Source of the DNA: Nageia nagi
Taxonomy: Eukaryota > Pinophyta
Assembly (NCBI GenBank): GCA_050084985.1
Contig: JBITNC010000001.1
Coordinates: 34,472,001-34,536,000 of the forward strand
Length of the DNA stretch: 64,000 nt
Direction: 5' to 3'
Under the pieces are notes generated by a model. The model saw only the letters and a list, made by a program, of their open reading frames with translations, was not told the DNA's origin and did not search any database. This document shows, piece by piece, positions 32,557 through 43,990 of this stretch. Every line of letters begins with the position of its first letter. The first letter of the stretch is position 1. Position numbers and translations under genes: made by a program.

Positions 32557-33411
32557 TAAGAGGATGTAGGGATCTTGGTAAGAGGATGGATTCACCAGCT
32601 CCAAACATACCTATCTTTCAATTCCATGTTAGAAGATGAGGCCATACATTTTGCCACACTCTCCCTGAAGGGACGAGCCTATGAGTGGTGGCACCATGGA
32701 TTGAAAATGTTGGGGCATGACCAGATCTCAAGTTTTGATGAATTTTGCCAAAGGTTGCTGGAACATTTTGAAAAGAAGATTGAAGAAAGTTACTTCCATG
32801 AGCTCACCAAGATCCAATAGAAAGGTACAATTGAAGAATATGTAGATGAGTTTATGAATGTTTCTATTATGGTTTTAGATCTGTCAGAAGCTAGAAGGAT
32901 GGCTATGTTTATGGAGGGTTTGAATGAAAATATTAGAGCATCTATCAAAGCATTTGAGCCAAATGATCTTGATGAGGTAATCAAAAGGGTCATAGCACTT
33001 GAATCAAGTAGTCTGATCTAAGGAAAGAGTAATCAAGGAAGGACATAGCCACCCCAGTAATAAATTATGCCAGCAAGTAAAATGAATGGGAGCCAAGGAA
33101 GGCTCATGTCTCCACCAAGGAGAAATGCATGGCTGTTGGAGTAGACACAGAGGGATCAAGAGATCTCACATTTTGAAATGAGAAGGAAAATGTGCTTTAT
33201 TTGTAAAGGATCATGGGAGCTAGGCCATCACTATAATGGGAAGGTGTAGCTCAGTTATGTAGAGGTAGTGGAGATGGAGGAACCTAAATCAGATCTATGG
33301 AGCATTTCAAAATTTGTGGAAGAGTTTTCCACTCATGGTACCTTGGACACCATTAGTGGAGTACCCCATTGCCTAACATTGCACATTTAGGAAAGAGCTT
33401 TAGGAGAAGAA
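32557..33411 (+). pseudogene. Gyp-d gag (N-terminus missing, nonsense codons)
   Basis: The reading starts inside the retrotransposon Gag domain: WIHQLQTYLSFNSMLEDEA, then LSLKGRAYEWWHHGLKML and SFDEFCQRLLEHFEKK. After a TAG at 32818, IEEYVDEFMNVSIMVLDLSE and MAMFMEGLNENIRASIKAF continue in the same frame. The zinc knuckle is CFICKGSWELGHHY, with the last Cys replaced by Tyr. The frame stays the same to the protease with no frameshift. All damage is nonsense codons, several of the TAG/TAA type that one C-to-T change would make from CAG/CAA. The family is Ty3/gypsy by the YEWWHHGL pattern. The start and leader are deleted. Confidence 0.88.
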
Positions 33412-33779
33412 GTGACTATTCTTATCGATGGAGGGGCATCTCACAACTTCATTGATGCTTTGTTTACTGCTAAGAAAGGAGTAAGGATGGATGTTTTTGA
33501 AGGATTCAATGTGGCCAATGCTAACGGCCAGATCTCATTTTGCAATAAGGTGATTAGACAACTTCCAATTGAGACCAACAATTACTCCATGAGAAGTGAT
33601 TTCTATGTATATCCTATGGGAGGGACCTTGCACATGGTCTTTGGAATTCAATGGCTGAAAACTTTAGGGAGATTAGGACAAATTATGATACCTTGGAAAT
33701 GAAGTTCCTGGAAAATGGAAAGGAGGTCATCTTGAGAGGATTGCAGGGTAGTAATAGGGTCACTTCATAAGCCCATGAT
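33412..33779 (+). pseudogene. Gyp-d retropepsin (aspartic protease) remnant
   Basis: VTILIDGGASHNFIDALF carries the catalytic D-G-G-A (the usual form is D-S/T-G-A) in the same frame as gag. VANANGQISFCNKVIRQLPI and FYVYPMGGTLHMVFGIQWL follow, as in plant gypsy proteases. A frameshift near 33690 then moves to EMKFLENGKEVILRGLQG. The reading is lost after about 33760. No reverse transcriptase follows. Confidence 0.88.
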
Positions 33780-34429
33780 TAGAAGTAATAGAAGATCCAA
33801 AGTAGCAACATCAAATCATTCCTCACATCCCAAATAGAACTACCATGCAAGATGTCACCTAGTCCCAAGGTAACATGCCCACATTTGCTCAGCCACTAAT
33901 GAATTGGTTAAGAGTGTTCTTTTTCTGGATAATAAGTTGGAGGTTGATTGAAGATTGGAAACAAGTGATAATACTTGTTGGTCAGATTTACTTCTCTTTG
34001 GCATATATATCCCTATTACAAGTATATTGCTGCAAAATGTTTTGGGATAACTTGTCCATCATCTTGCTTAAAATGAGAAATAGAGGGATTGGAGATTTGA
34101 TATTACTTCATCATACTTTTCCTTGTGAACCACTCAGCCACTTAGACCATTGGTATGTTGGGATGAATGTATTCATACTTACTAAAATTATAGATTCTCC
34201 CTCCCATCATGTGATGCAGTCCTAGATAGAAGATAACCCACTAGCACTCCTTGATTTCATTTAGGACTTGGACGTTGGGTTGTGGAGCTATGAAGGTAGA
34301 TATTTTGGCCATCACTTGCAAAAAAAATTGAAACTCTTTCTCCTTATTCTTTCATCTACATTACAACTTTTTGGGATGGGAAATAGAAGGGCCAATTTAT
34401 CTTGAGTTGCTTAGGGATAAGCAATTCAG
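33780..34429. other. Internal remainder of Gyp-d, no pol domain recognised
   Basis: About 650 bp between the protease and the polypurine tract. Reverse transcriptase, RNase H and integrase, normally more than 3 kb, are absent. The reading frame at 33875-34225 has no recognisable motif and is probably scrambled remnant sequence. Confidence 0.7.
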
Positions 34430-34441
34430 GAAGGGGAGAAT
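34430..34441 (+). other. Polypurine tract of Gyp-d
   Basis: GGAAGGGGAGAAT directly precedes the 3' LTR start. Confidence 0.85.
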
Positions 34442-35568
34442 TGTAATGTCCCCAAATTTGTAAAATGTACACTTTCTCTCCTCTTGGAGTGTGATGTTCA
34501 TGGTAAAGGAGGAGAAACCAAAAATAAATTAATTTAGGAGTATTTTATTAATATTTTGCATTTATTTCTGTAACCAAGGCTAAAGAGACCCTTGAGGCAC
34601 TCACCCTTGGATTTTATTTAATTAATCTGGTTCAATTATTTGTAATTAATGCAATATTAGTCTCTCATAATGGGACATTGCATTTATGAGCCATTGATTT
34701 GTAATTTGGCATCTCTAGGAAACCATTATGGGATGTTGGGCTTCCTAGGTCCCTAGATGATTTAACTTGTCATCCCAAGACACCAAAAGAGGGATGTTGC
34801 ACTTTAGGTGATTCCAAGGTATGAGAGATCTTGTTATGAAAGGAGATGGGATGCATCATTTGGGGCATGCTTGAAGATCATCAGATTTTATCCCTTTCTG
34901 AGGGTTAGCATCTAGTGGAGTTACAGCTTTCCAGCTAGCTTAGTGGGAGAGCTCAAGCCAGTGTGGAGGAGTTCTTACCTAAGCTAGGATAGTAGCTTGA
35001 GCCAATGAGATGGAGTTGCTAGAGTAGCTTGAGCCAATGAGGTGGAGTTACTAGAATAGTTTGAGGTAATGTGGTGGAACTATTCCATCCCTAATCCAGA
35101 TCCAGCCAGTGGGTAGATCTAGATCCAGCTAGTGGGGTAGATCTAGATCCAACCAGTGCAGCCATATTCAAGATCCAGATCTAACCTGCCAAATCAGTGT
35201 GAGGAGGCATGTCCTAGATCCAGACCAACTGAATTAGTGTGAGGAGGCTTGTATAGCATTGGGGAGAAGAGGTTGAAGAACTTGCAGGGCTAGATCATCC
35301 AAATCTACCTTATGAGGGTAAACATCCCCCTTCTTGAGCATTTGGGTATTTTTCCTTGAGTATTGTACTTGTCCATTTGGGACATCCTAGCTCTTGAAGA
35401 ATAAAATTCATTTCTGGCTCTATTTCTTGTTCAATTTGCAGATCTGATTTGAATTGAGCTAGTTAAAAAAAATATAAAAATATATATAAATTCCTAAGTA
35501 GTGATATTTCAACTTGGAATATTACACTTTAACAAAAATCGCATTTTGTGAGTTTTGGGGATATTACA
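34442..35568 (+). mobile_element. 3' LTR of Gyp-d (1127 bp)
   Basis: It begins TGTAATGTCCCCAAATTTG and ends GGGGATATTACA, an imperfect inverted terminus of the sort expected of LTRs. It contains about three 32-bp repeats at 34991-35086 (AGTAGCTTGAGCCAATGAG type), and a second repeat series around AGATCTAGATCCAGCCAGTG near 35090-35160. It is followed by the ACTCT duplication. Confidence 0.95.
34991..35086 (+). repeat. 32-bp tandem repeats in the Gyp-d LTR
   Basis: Units start at 34991, 35023 and 35055, with the third degenerate. Two units remain in the truncated 5' LTR at 32412-32475. Confidence 0.85.
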
Positions 35569-35573
35569 ACTCT
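35569..35573. repeat. Right target-site duplication of Gyp-d
   Basis: ACTCT, matching 31858-31862. Confidence 0.93.
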
Positions 35574-38037
35574 TGTGAGTCTTCATGGTGCATAAGACAT
35601 TTAAGACCATTATTTTCAATCAAATGACATATAAAATGCCATATGACATGGTGCTTAACCTTTTTCCCTTCCTATCAGATTTTAAATTTAATATAAACTT
35701 TACCCTCTTTCACAACAAGAGGTACAAGCCTCACATACAAAACTATCAAATAAAATAATAAAATATCTCTTCAAGGAAAATAATACTATTACCTATCATT
35801 AGTTTCATTATTATAGATATACATAGACCTTTAACAACATTATTTTCCTCAACATATAACAAATAATTTCAAAGGAATCCATATCTTAACTAGGCATTAT
35901 CTAAAATGTAAAAAAGAAAAGCACATGGGCTTGAGCAGGGAGGCTTCTCTTCTTCACAGAGCTCTAAACCAAAAATTATGAATGATAAGATGATAGTGGT
36001 AGTGGTGTTAGTGATTTTTCCTAAGGTTCCACCCTTTATTTATAGGCAAGGTGGCTTTAATATTTCTAAATAAGTGTCTACTCATCCCCTTCAATTATTT
36101 TTATTGGAAAGTGATGTGAATTTAGCTGTAAAAGGAAAATAGAAATTGAAATCCAATCACAGAATATATAGAAGAAATCCAGACCAAATACTCTTCTTAT
36201 TCCTCAATCCACCCCTTCTCCCAGAGAATACCATCCTTTTAAATAGCAACAAAAAAGCTAAAAAACCAAAATGAGTCAGATTGCACCCAAAATTTGCATA
36301 CGCATCCCTCTTACATTAATTAAGCATTATCTAAAATACCAGCACTTAACTAAAAGAAAAACAAGAGTTATTAAAGCCGCAACATGCAAAAAAGCCTAAA
36401 AATTGGAAGTGCTCTTAAAAAAGCCTATTTTTAGGACCTTAGATGGATGAATCAGGTCTTAAAAATATCATTTTTTGGGTATGGCAATTCTAATGAACTT
36501 CCATATTTAGAAAATCTTCACGAGGCCACATTCCAAAATTTGGAGCAAAATGACATCCGGATCAAAAGTTACGGCCCCAACAATGCATGCATCAGAAAGA
36601 TGTAAGTATTTTATTTTTTTGTGAGCTGGGTGTAATTTAAATTTGTTGGCAAGTGAGGTGACATAAAATATTTTGGAATCTTTTATATAAGCCTACAAGT
36701 TGAGGCCAATTATTTTCTTTACCTAACACAAAGAAACAAAGTAAGTGGGTATCATATCTTAATTATTTTCACTAACTACCAAAATACCTTGTAACATCCA
36801 AACAATGATAATAGTCCTTTTTAACTATCGCTTTTAAATTTCACCCTATTGCATTGAAAACCTTGAGTAAAAATTTAAATTCAAAAGAATGTAATATTCC
36901 TTGCCCTTTTCAAAATAGGTTTCAAAAATACATAGTAATGCTAACACTCATTTACCTATGATGATCCCTTCATCTTGCATGGTAAATTCATTAGTACACA
37001 CACACATCCACACATTTATCATCAAAATTAATAATCATGCTTAATTATGTCATGCATCTATATGATCTACAATGGTCATTACATTTTGTTAGTGAACCAA
37101 CGTTAATCATTTCCTCACTTTTACCCTTTCATTCCCATCACCCACCCTTGGTCCCTTGGAGTCTTTATCCATACTTTCCATCCCAAGTCAACCTATAATT
37201 TTTGTCATAAAATCTTGAAGCCAACATCAAACTAACATAAATAAAGCATATCTCTATTCAAAATTAGTCATCACATAATATAATTCAATTTTAATCTTAT
37301 TAGAATCCTTGATGGTACTTGAGTATTAATAGTGCAATTGGGTGGGTCGTTACAATAATTGAGAGATCAAAAATCTCAATTCATTAAGCCGTCGATAGAA
37401 AGAACAAATTACATTATAAGAGAAAAATATCTACATTTTCCAACCATAATACATAGATCAAGGCAATATACATAGCCTAATCATCCAAAAATATATTCTA
37501 ACAAAACTAACTAATAAATTCCTATGAAATCATATTTTACAATCAATATTAGCTATCATCAACTTAAAAAGAATCTAACTATAATTATTACAAAATATAG
37601 CTAAAATGTTCTTGCCAAATCAACTACCAACTTGTCTTAAAACTTCCTTGCTTTAGTGGGTCTAATTCAAGTTATCAGAGCTTCTTCTTGAATCTCCAAT
37701 TCTAAACTTAACATAATTAGTTTGTACAAGGGATCCAATTTTCTTGCACTTTAATAAAGTTGTTTAGTATTCAATGCTATCACTTGCCAACTAAAAGGAA
37801 AATACTATAACATATAATCATATTTCCATTCTTTAAAAAATTCCTACACTCCAATGGTATCCTTTTAAGTTTAAGTTTCTCAGGTTTCAGTGGAACTAAT
37901 CATATCACCATATGGTCAGATTCTACCATAAATAATAACAATATAAAACTCTCATATTTAAATGGAGTTCATTTCATACTGATGTACCCAAGTTTTGATG
38001 AAACTAATTATAACATAAAATTCCCATAATTTTATGA
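35574..38037. other. AT-rich intergenic sequence, no gene recognised
   Basis: No coding region or RNA gene seen. GGGTGGGTCGTTACA at 37340-37354 looks like the right end of a gypsy-type LTR, but no partner or target duplication could be confirmed. A CA-rich microsatellite lies near 36998-37016. Confidence 0.55.
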
Positions 38038-38340
38038 CACTAGACCAAAAAGGGCTTTTGAGGGTAGTTATAAACCATCAACTATAATATTTGCTGGTGG
38101 TTATTTACCCATCACCTATGATCTCACTACCAAAAGTCCCCTCTCTATGGTGGTAGGTAAAAACCATTGATATATGTAACTCAAAAATGCCTTCTAATAT
38201 CATGCAATGATGATTATAAACAGTTGTTATATTAACCAATGCGAGTGGTTATAATCACCCTTGAACTTGCCTTTTTTTTTTAAGATGATAATTTAAACCA
38301 TTGCTTTATGGGTATAGGAAATGGTTAAAAATAGCCACAT
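38038..38340 (+). mobile_element. Left terminus of a CACTA-like DNA transposon
   Basis: CACTAGACCAAAAAGGGCTT starts here and matches, in inverted orientation, the sequence ending at 55395. It opens with CACTA like En/Spm-type transposons. It is followed by several semi-palindromic subterminal motifs of the GTGGTTATAA / TTTACCCATCACC type, up to about 38260. No matching right end lies within the next 440 bp. Confidence 0.55.
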
Positions 38341-38469
38341 AGTTTTCAATTTGTTTTTTTAAAAATAGGGTATAGCCTATAAGCATTAATTTAGATGGAA
38401 GAATGCTTCCAAGCTATGCCATCCTCAATTACTTGAGGCACCAGAGTTCGATCATAGTGAACCAAATTA

Positions 38470-38474
38470 TGATG
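38470..38474. repeat. Left target-site duplication of Copia-B
   Basis: TGATG here corresponds to TAATG at 46947-46951 (four of five bases). Confidence 0.7.
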
Positions 38475-38974
38475 TGTTGGAATGTATAATGCATTATGTA
38501 AAGGTTTGTATTAAATCTTCTATGTAAGTTCACTAAGTACTTAAGGGTATCATTTGATACTTTAAGTATTTAAATGAATATGATAATGTAACTTGTCTTA
38601 CACTCCATGTCATGAGCATGCCCCTTGGGTAAAAGGATGTGCATGTCATGCTTTTGTACATTGGATGAAAGGGTGATCCAAAGAGGGATTTTGGCCTATA
38701 AATAGAAGGTTCCATTTTTGTGATCACACACCAATTATAGAGTAAAGTTATGCTATAGGATAGTGGTTAGGAGAAAAGAATAGGAGGATTGTAAGAGTTC
38801 ATATTTGTTAAGAAGAGAGATCTAGTTAGTGGATGTACTCCTAGTTGGAGGAACCACTTACATCTTATGTCACTTTGTGAGATTGTTTATGCTTAAGTTC
38901 TTAATGTTGATTGAGTGAGCTTTCATGTGATCTTGGTAGTTTAAGATTATTCTTGTTATAGTTCAATTCTATCA
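38475..38974 (+). mobile_element. 5' LTR of Copia-B (500 bp)
   Basis: It begins TGTTGGAATG and ends CTATCA. It is the same length as the 3' LTR at 46447-46946, and the pair is clearly similar with numerous substitutions. Same family as Copia-A and the solo LTR. Confidence 0.96.
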
Positions 38975-38975
38975 A

Positions 38976-38990
38976 TTGGTATTAAAGCTT
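38976..38990 (+). other. Primer binding site of Copia-B
   Basis: TTGGTATTAAAGCTT follows the LTR by one base. It has one C-to-T change against the Copia-A site (TTGGTATCAAAGCTC). Confidence 0.88.
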
Positions 38991-41745
38991 GGTGTGGAAG
39001 CTCTTCTTCCTTCAAGTTTAAGGTCTTGGTGAGGTAAATTCAAGAGAAGGTATAACCTCCTTCATTTTTGGTTTTTGGCTTATGTCACTAATGAAACTAA
39101 CATATCTTGAGTTATATGTTGGTTAATTTATTTTGAAAAAAAAAGACTAAAAATAGAAATATAATGCTTTTAGTTATACTAACCTCTAGAGAGCACGTTG
39201 ATAATTTTATATTAAAGAGATTAGTATATAAATTTGCTATATATATATATATATATTGGCCATTTATTGTTGAATAGAAGAGGTAGCTATCAAATTTTTT
39301 TTTTTTTTTAAATTTTATTAGAAGTTTATGTATCTTTACATATAGTTTGATTTTTTTTTTTTAAAAGGAGAGCAAAGCATTATTTGTTACCTATATAAGA
39401 GGATAGTGTATAATATTTTACTAACATTTTTTTTAGCATTTTTATTAGGAATTTTTTTCCTAGCTAGTATATATATATATATATATAGTAGGAGGAGGAA
39501 TATTTTTTATGAATTTGTCCTTATTTTTCATTATGAATCTATCTTTTTTTTATAATATTTTTTTAAAACATAATAAATCATTTTTTTAATCAAAAAAATA
39601 ACCAGGGGAGGGTGCTAACTAGCTATGACCCCTGCTGCTTGGTAGCCTTGCCACCTCATGGCTTGCTGCTTGACAGCCCTGTCACCTTGTAGCCTACTAC
39701 CTAGCGACCCCCCTCAACCTCACCCCTTATCTCCTTGGTAACCTCTATCACTTGGTAGCCCCTTCCACTTGCGACCATCTCTTCTACCCATGGCTCCCTA
39801 CCATCACACCGCCATTGCATCAACACTCCATGGTCCACTCTACATTGCTCATGGTTCCCTCCTCTTCTTCACCCTCCACTCTTCCTTTTGGCCAACCTCT
39901 ATACCTCTAAATGTCTCCCCTCTATTGCCTAGCTCTTGGTGATAAGTGTTGCTCCCTTCTATGCCTTTTGTTTTTCTTGCCCATCATACCTACACCTTGA
40001 GTTCTTATTTTTAAGTATTTTTATTACTTACCTAATCTTGGTAGGAAAATATTTCTTGAAATCTTCTTAAAAAAACCTCTTTCCCATGACATTAATTCTA
40101 AACTAGTGTGGAGTACTGGGTTAAACTAGCATTAATTATTTTATAGGGATGAATAGAGGAGAGTAATCATGTGTTACTATTTTTAGAATTGCAAGAATAT
40201 GCCAATTTTTTTTAAATAAAAAAATAAAAAATTAGAGGCATTCTTTTTCCAAAATTAGTTAATTTCTAATGCCTAGTATTAAAATTTTGCCTTGAACAAA
40301 ATTTTTAAGCCATTTTTTAGTGCTTATAAATATGCTAATTTTTACTTGGGAAAGTGCAATAATAACAATTATTTTACCTTCATGATCAAATATGCAATAT
40401 TTTTAGTATACTATACTAAGTACTTATTAAAGGGATCTTCTTTTTTAAGTAAAAGAGGGGGATATGTTATAAATTTTTTTTTACTTAATTTCTTAGATCC
40501 ACATATTGCATATTTTACTTAATGAGGTTGATGCATGGTACTTATTTTTTAAAGTTAATAATGCATGCTTAGGACTTAAATTTTTTAAGTTAAATGATGC
40601 ATGCTCCTTATGTCTAAATTTCAATATTGCATGCTAAGAATGACTTATGCGAAATAAGCATATGATGCATATTGACTTAATTTTTTAAGCTAATAATGCA
40701 TTTTTTAAGAACTTATTTGTTAAGTTAATAAATGTATGCTTAGTACTTAAATTTTATACATGCCTAATACTTGCTTAGAAATTTTTTTTTAGTGATAAAT
40801 GCTTAAGGACTTAAAATTTAAGATAGATACTTAAGTTTTTAAGTCAAATAATGCATGCTTAAAGTCTTAAGTTATGATGCAATCTACTTCTTATGCAAGA
40901 ATGGGCTTATGCAAAATTAGGAATGATGTAAAGATGTCTTTTAGGGGTTGGTAAACAAAACCCATTGGATACTTAGGTTTCAAATTTTTTAAACGGATGA
41001 TGTTTTATTTATGTCCTTTACTTCATATTTCATCTTTTGCTTTATTTGCTTATGCAAAATAAAAATGCAAACATTGATATGAACAACCCTTTAAAATGAA
41101 CACATTCACATGTACATTCTACAACATGACTTGTTTGGGGAGCCATGAGGTGAGGATAGGTGGATTGAAACCTTTAAGTATGATGATCCATGTGGTGAAA
41201 AGTCCATACTTTTTAATTTCCCCTAAGTCCTCTATTGGTCTAGATTTAACTCCAGTAGGTGGATAGGTATGTGTGTAGTGATACCACATATTCACATGTC
41301 CATTCAAAGATTATCCTGACAACTTAGGAGGACAACTTGAAACCTAATCAAGATTAATAATTTGGTTGATTCAATAAATGTCAAACCCTTAGGAAATAGC
41401 TAGTACTTCTCTTTATGAGAATATATTACTACCCAAAAGGAATTGGTTAAGGATTGGTAATACTTGGGCTTCTCTTTAGTGGGCATCTAGGTGAAAGCCT
41501 AATTTTATACAAGAAAACAAGCTTCAACAATGTCACTCTACATCTACAATTCTTAAGATGAGAAATGTATTTGGGTACATGGGTTATTATTTGAATTGTA
41601 AAACATTTGCACTTATGAATCAAATCAAGCATGTATTTAGTGTTAAATGTAACATGTATTATTTACTTGGTTAAAAATTAACATTTAATATTGTTTATTG
41701 AAACCATATGCTTATTATTTTACATTCTTATGTAGCAAATAGAAG
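38991..41745 (+). other. Long untranslated leader of Copia-B
   Basis: About 2.75 kb, close to the Copia-A leader in length. It contains two (AT)n tracts (39238-39257 and 39468-39488), a C/T-rich patch with repeated 'TTGGTAGCC' type words (39600-39980), and then the ~800-bp block shared with Copia-A and Copia-C (about 40900-41745). Short reading frames are not supported. Confidence 0.8.
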
Positions 41746-42690
41746 AATATTTTTTACCCACACATTCTTTATGGTTCTACCTATCGGATTTGGGAACCTT
41801 GGATGAGAGTTGAATTGCAAGCAAGGAAGCTTTGGTAAATAGTGAATGAGAACCTTATACCTCCTATATATGAGAAGGCACTAGAGGCTTACAACATAAA
41901 GAATGAGTTGTTAACCTCCATAATTTGTCATGCAGTTTCATATGATATGCTCTTGATAATTTTTTCTTCAACCTTGGCAAAGAAAGCTTGGAATAAGCTT
42001 AAATAAATCTACCTTGGTTCAAACTTTTCAAGAAGGTTTACCATTCTCTAAAAGTTTGCTTCAATCTTATCAAGGGGATGATGAAAATGTGGCTATCTAC
42101 TTGAACAAAATCATTGATATAAGAACCCAACTTATTGCTTGTGGGTGTAATTGGATCAATGATGAGTTCATAGTCTTTATCATTTTTCAAAGTTTGAAAA
42201 CTTTGTGATAGTTATGGAAAAAAGAATTAATGATGAAAAATAAGTCTTCTCCCTTGAGAACCTTTCAAGGCACCTATTGAAGCATGAGGAAACCTTCAAC
42301 AATAAAGTGTTGATTTCTTCTCCTAAGGATAATAACATTGCTCTTGGAGCAACTAAAACTCTTTTCAAGAAGAAATTCAACCATTAAAATAAATCTTATC
42401 CTTCTTCCTCTAAAAGGTTTGAGAAAAGAGGTAATGGCTACAACAATAGCAAGAATAATAGAAACAACAACCATAGTAGCAAGAATATTGGTAATAATAA
42501 TCATTTCAAGCAAAGAGATAGAAAAAGCAAAGTAAACAATCTTTATACTAAGGAAAAGTTTGATGGCAATTTTAACTATTGTGAGATTCAAGGTCACAAA
42601 AAAATTGATTGCTACAAAAAAAAAAGAGGAAAAGAATAAAGGTAATGGAAATGTAAAGAACTACAAAGGAAAGTAAAATACTTATGTTTG
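41746..42690 (+). pseudogene. Copia-B gag (start codon lost)
   Basis: This aligns with the Copia-A and Copia-C gags, but the start ATG is now ATA (AAATAGAAGAATATTTTTTA). IWEPWMRVELQARKLW-like and LEAYNIKNELLTSIICHAV sequence follows with stops. The zinc knuckle near 42570-42610 reads F-N-Y-C-E-I-Q-G-H-K-K-I-D-C, so here the first Cys is lost while the rest remains. An Asn/Ser-rich tract precedes it. Confidence 0.83.
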
Positions 42691-43990
42691 TTTTGCTATG
42701 ATGCTTTACTCAATGTCTTACTCTTTTTCATCTAAATGGATTGTTGAATTTATTGCACTAATCACCTATGCTTTGAAAAAGAAAAGTTTAAAAACTTTCA
42801 CAAGTATAAAAAGGATTCCATTATGATAGGTGATAACTCTACCCTTGAAGTCTAAAGAATTAGGAGTGTGCTAATTCATAGAAAGGTTCTTAAAAATGTT
42901 CTCTATGTTCCTATGTTAAGGATGAACCTTCTCTCCATTATACAAGTTGATAGAAAAGGGTTTTCTTTTGATTTTGACTCTCAATCCTAGTGCATTAAGA
43001 AAGGACTTGCCACTTTGGTTAAAGGATATATGAAAGATAACCTCTACATTGTGGATGAAGTTCTATCAAAGATGTGTCTTGCTTCTAGTGTGTGTTCTAA
43101 AAGCAATATTTAGCACCATCATTTATGGCACCTTAACCATAAGAGTATTCAAGTTATGAAAGATCAATAACTTGTGGAAGGTTTGCCTTCAATTTCTCCT
43201 TCAATTGGTCTATGCGAGAAATGCATTCTTAGTAAGATGCATAGATAAAAATTTAAAAAATATAAGGCAATAAGAGAATCTCAACTTCTTCAACTTGTGT
43301 ATTTAGATTTGATAGATCTATTTTAAATTGAGTCACTTGAAGGAGCATATTACATCTTGATCTTCATTTATGACTTTAGTAGGATGACCTTTGGGTATCT
43401 ACTTGAGCACAAGGACCAAAACTTTGAGAGTTTTAAGGTTTTTAAGGCCTTTGTTGAGAATTAAACTAACCTTAAAATTAAGATTTTGAGATCAGATAAT
43501 GGGGGAGAATATAACAACAATAAGTTCAATGACTATTGTGGTAAGTATGGAATCAAGAGGCAATTTATGATCCTTACACTCCTTATCAAAATGGTATTGC
43601 CAAAAGAAAAACTAAAATAATTATGGAGATGGCTAAATGAATGTTGGGTAATATTTCTAAATTATTATAAGGTGAAGCTATGAGCATTACTATTTGCATT
43701 TTGAATAAGTGTCCCATAAAAACCATTCAAAGTAAAACTCCTTTTGAGGCATGGTTAGGAACAAAACCTAACATTTCTCACCTTAGGGTGTTTGGTTATG
43801 AAGCATTCTCTTTCATTGTTTCTAAAAAAAGGAAGAAGTTAAACAAAAGAGTTAAAAAATATATCTTTATGGGTTATGATAGTAAGCATAGAGGATATAA
43901 GCTCTACTCTTCAAATTATAAAGCAATATTCATTTAAAGGGATGTAAAGTTCAATGAACTTCCTAAAGAATCTACTTCTAATGAGGATGT
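42691..43990 (+). pseudogene. Copia-B protease, GAG-pre-integrase and integrase
   Basis: The protease-equivalent region runs to about 43000. The GAG-pre-integrase (WHLNHKSIQVMKD, then LCEKCILSKMHR near 43215-43250) and the integrase core follow: FIYDFSRMTFGYLLEHKDQ with the first Asp, ILRSDNGGEYNNNKFNDYC with the second (near 43485-43540). At the third catalytic position the copy reads NGIAKRKTKIIME, so Glu is Lys, one G-to-A change. The integrase tail (MSITICILNKCPIKTIQSKT, 43680-43740, then ISHLRVFGYEAFSFIV) is fairly intact to about 43935. Non-functional. Confidence 0.87.

Noticed and set aside
36790-37354. Possible solo gypsy-type LTR (TGTAACATCC at 36790 to GGGTGGGTCGTTACA at 37354)
   Set aside because: The termini look LTR-like, but no second copy is in the window and the 5-bp flanks (TACCT and ATAAT) do not match.
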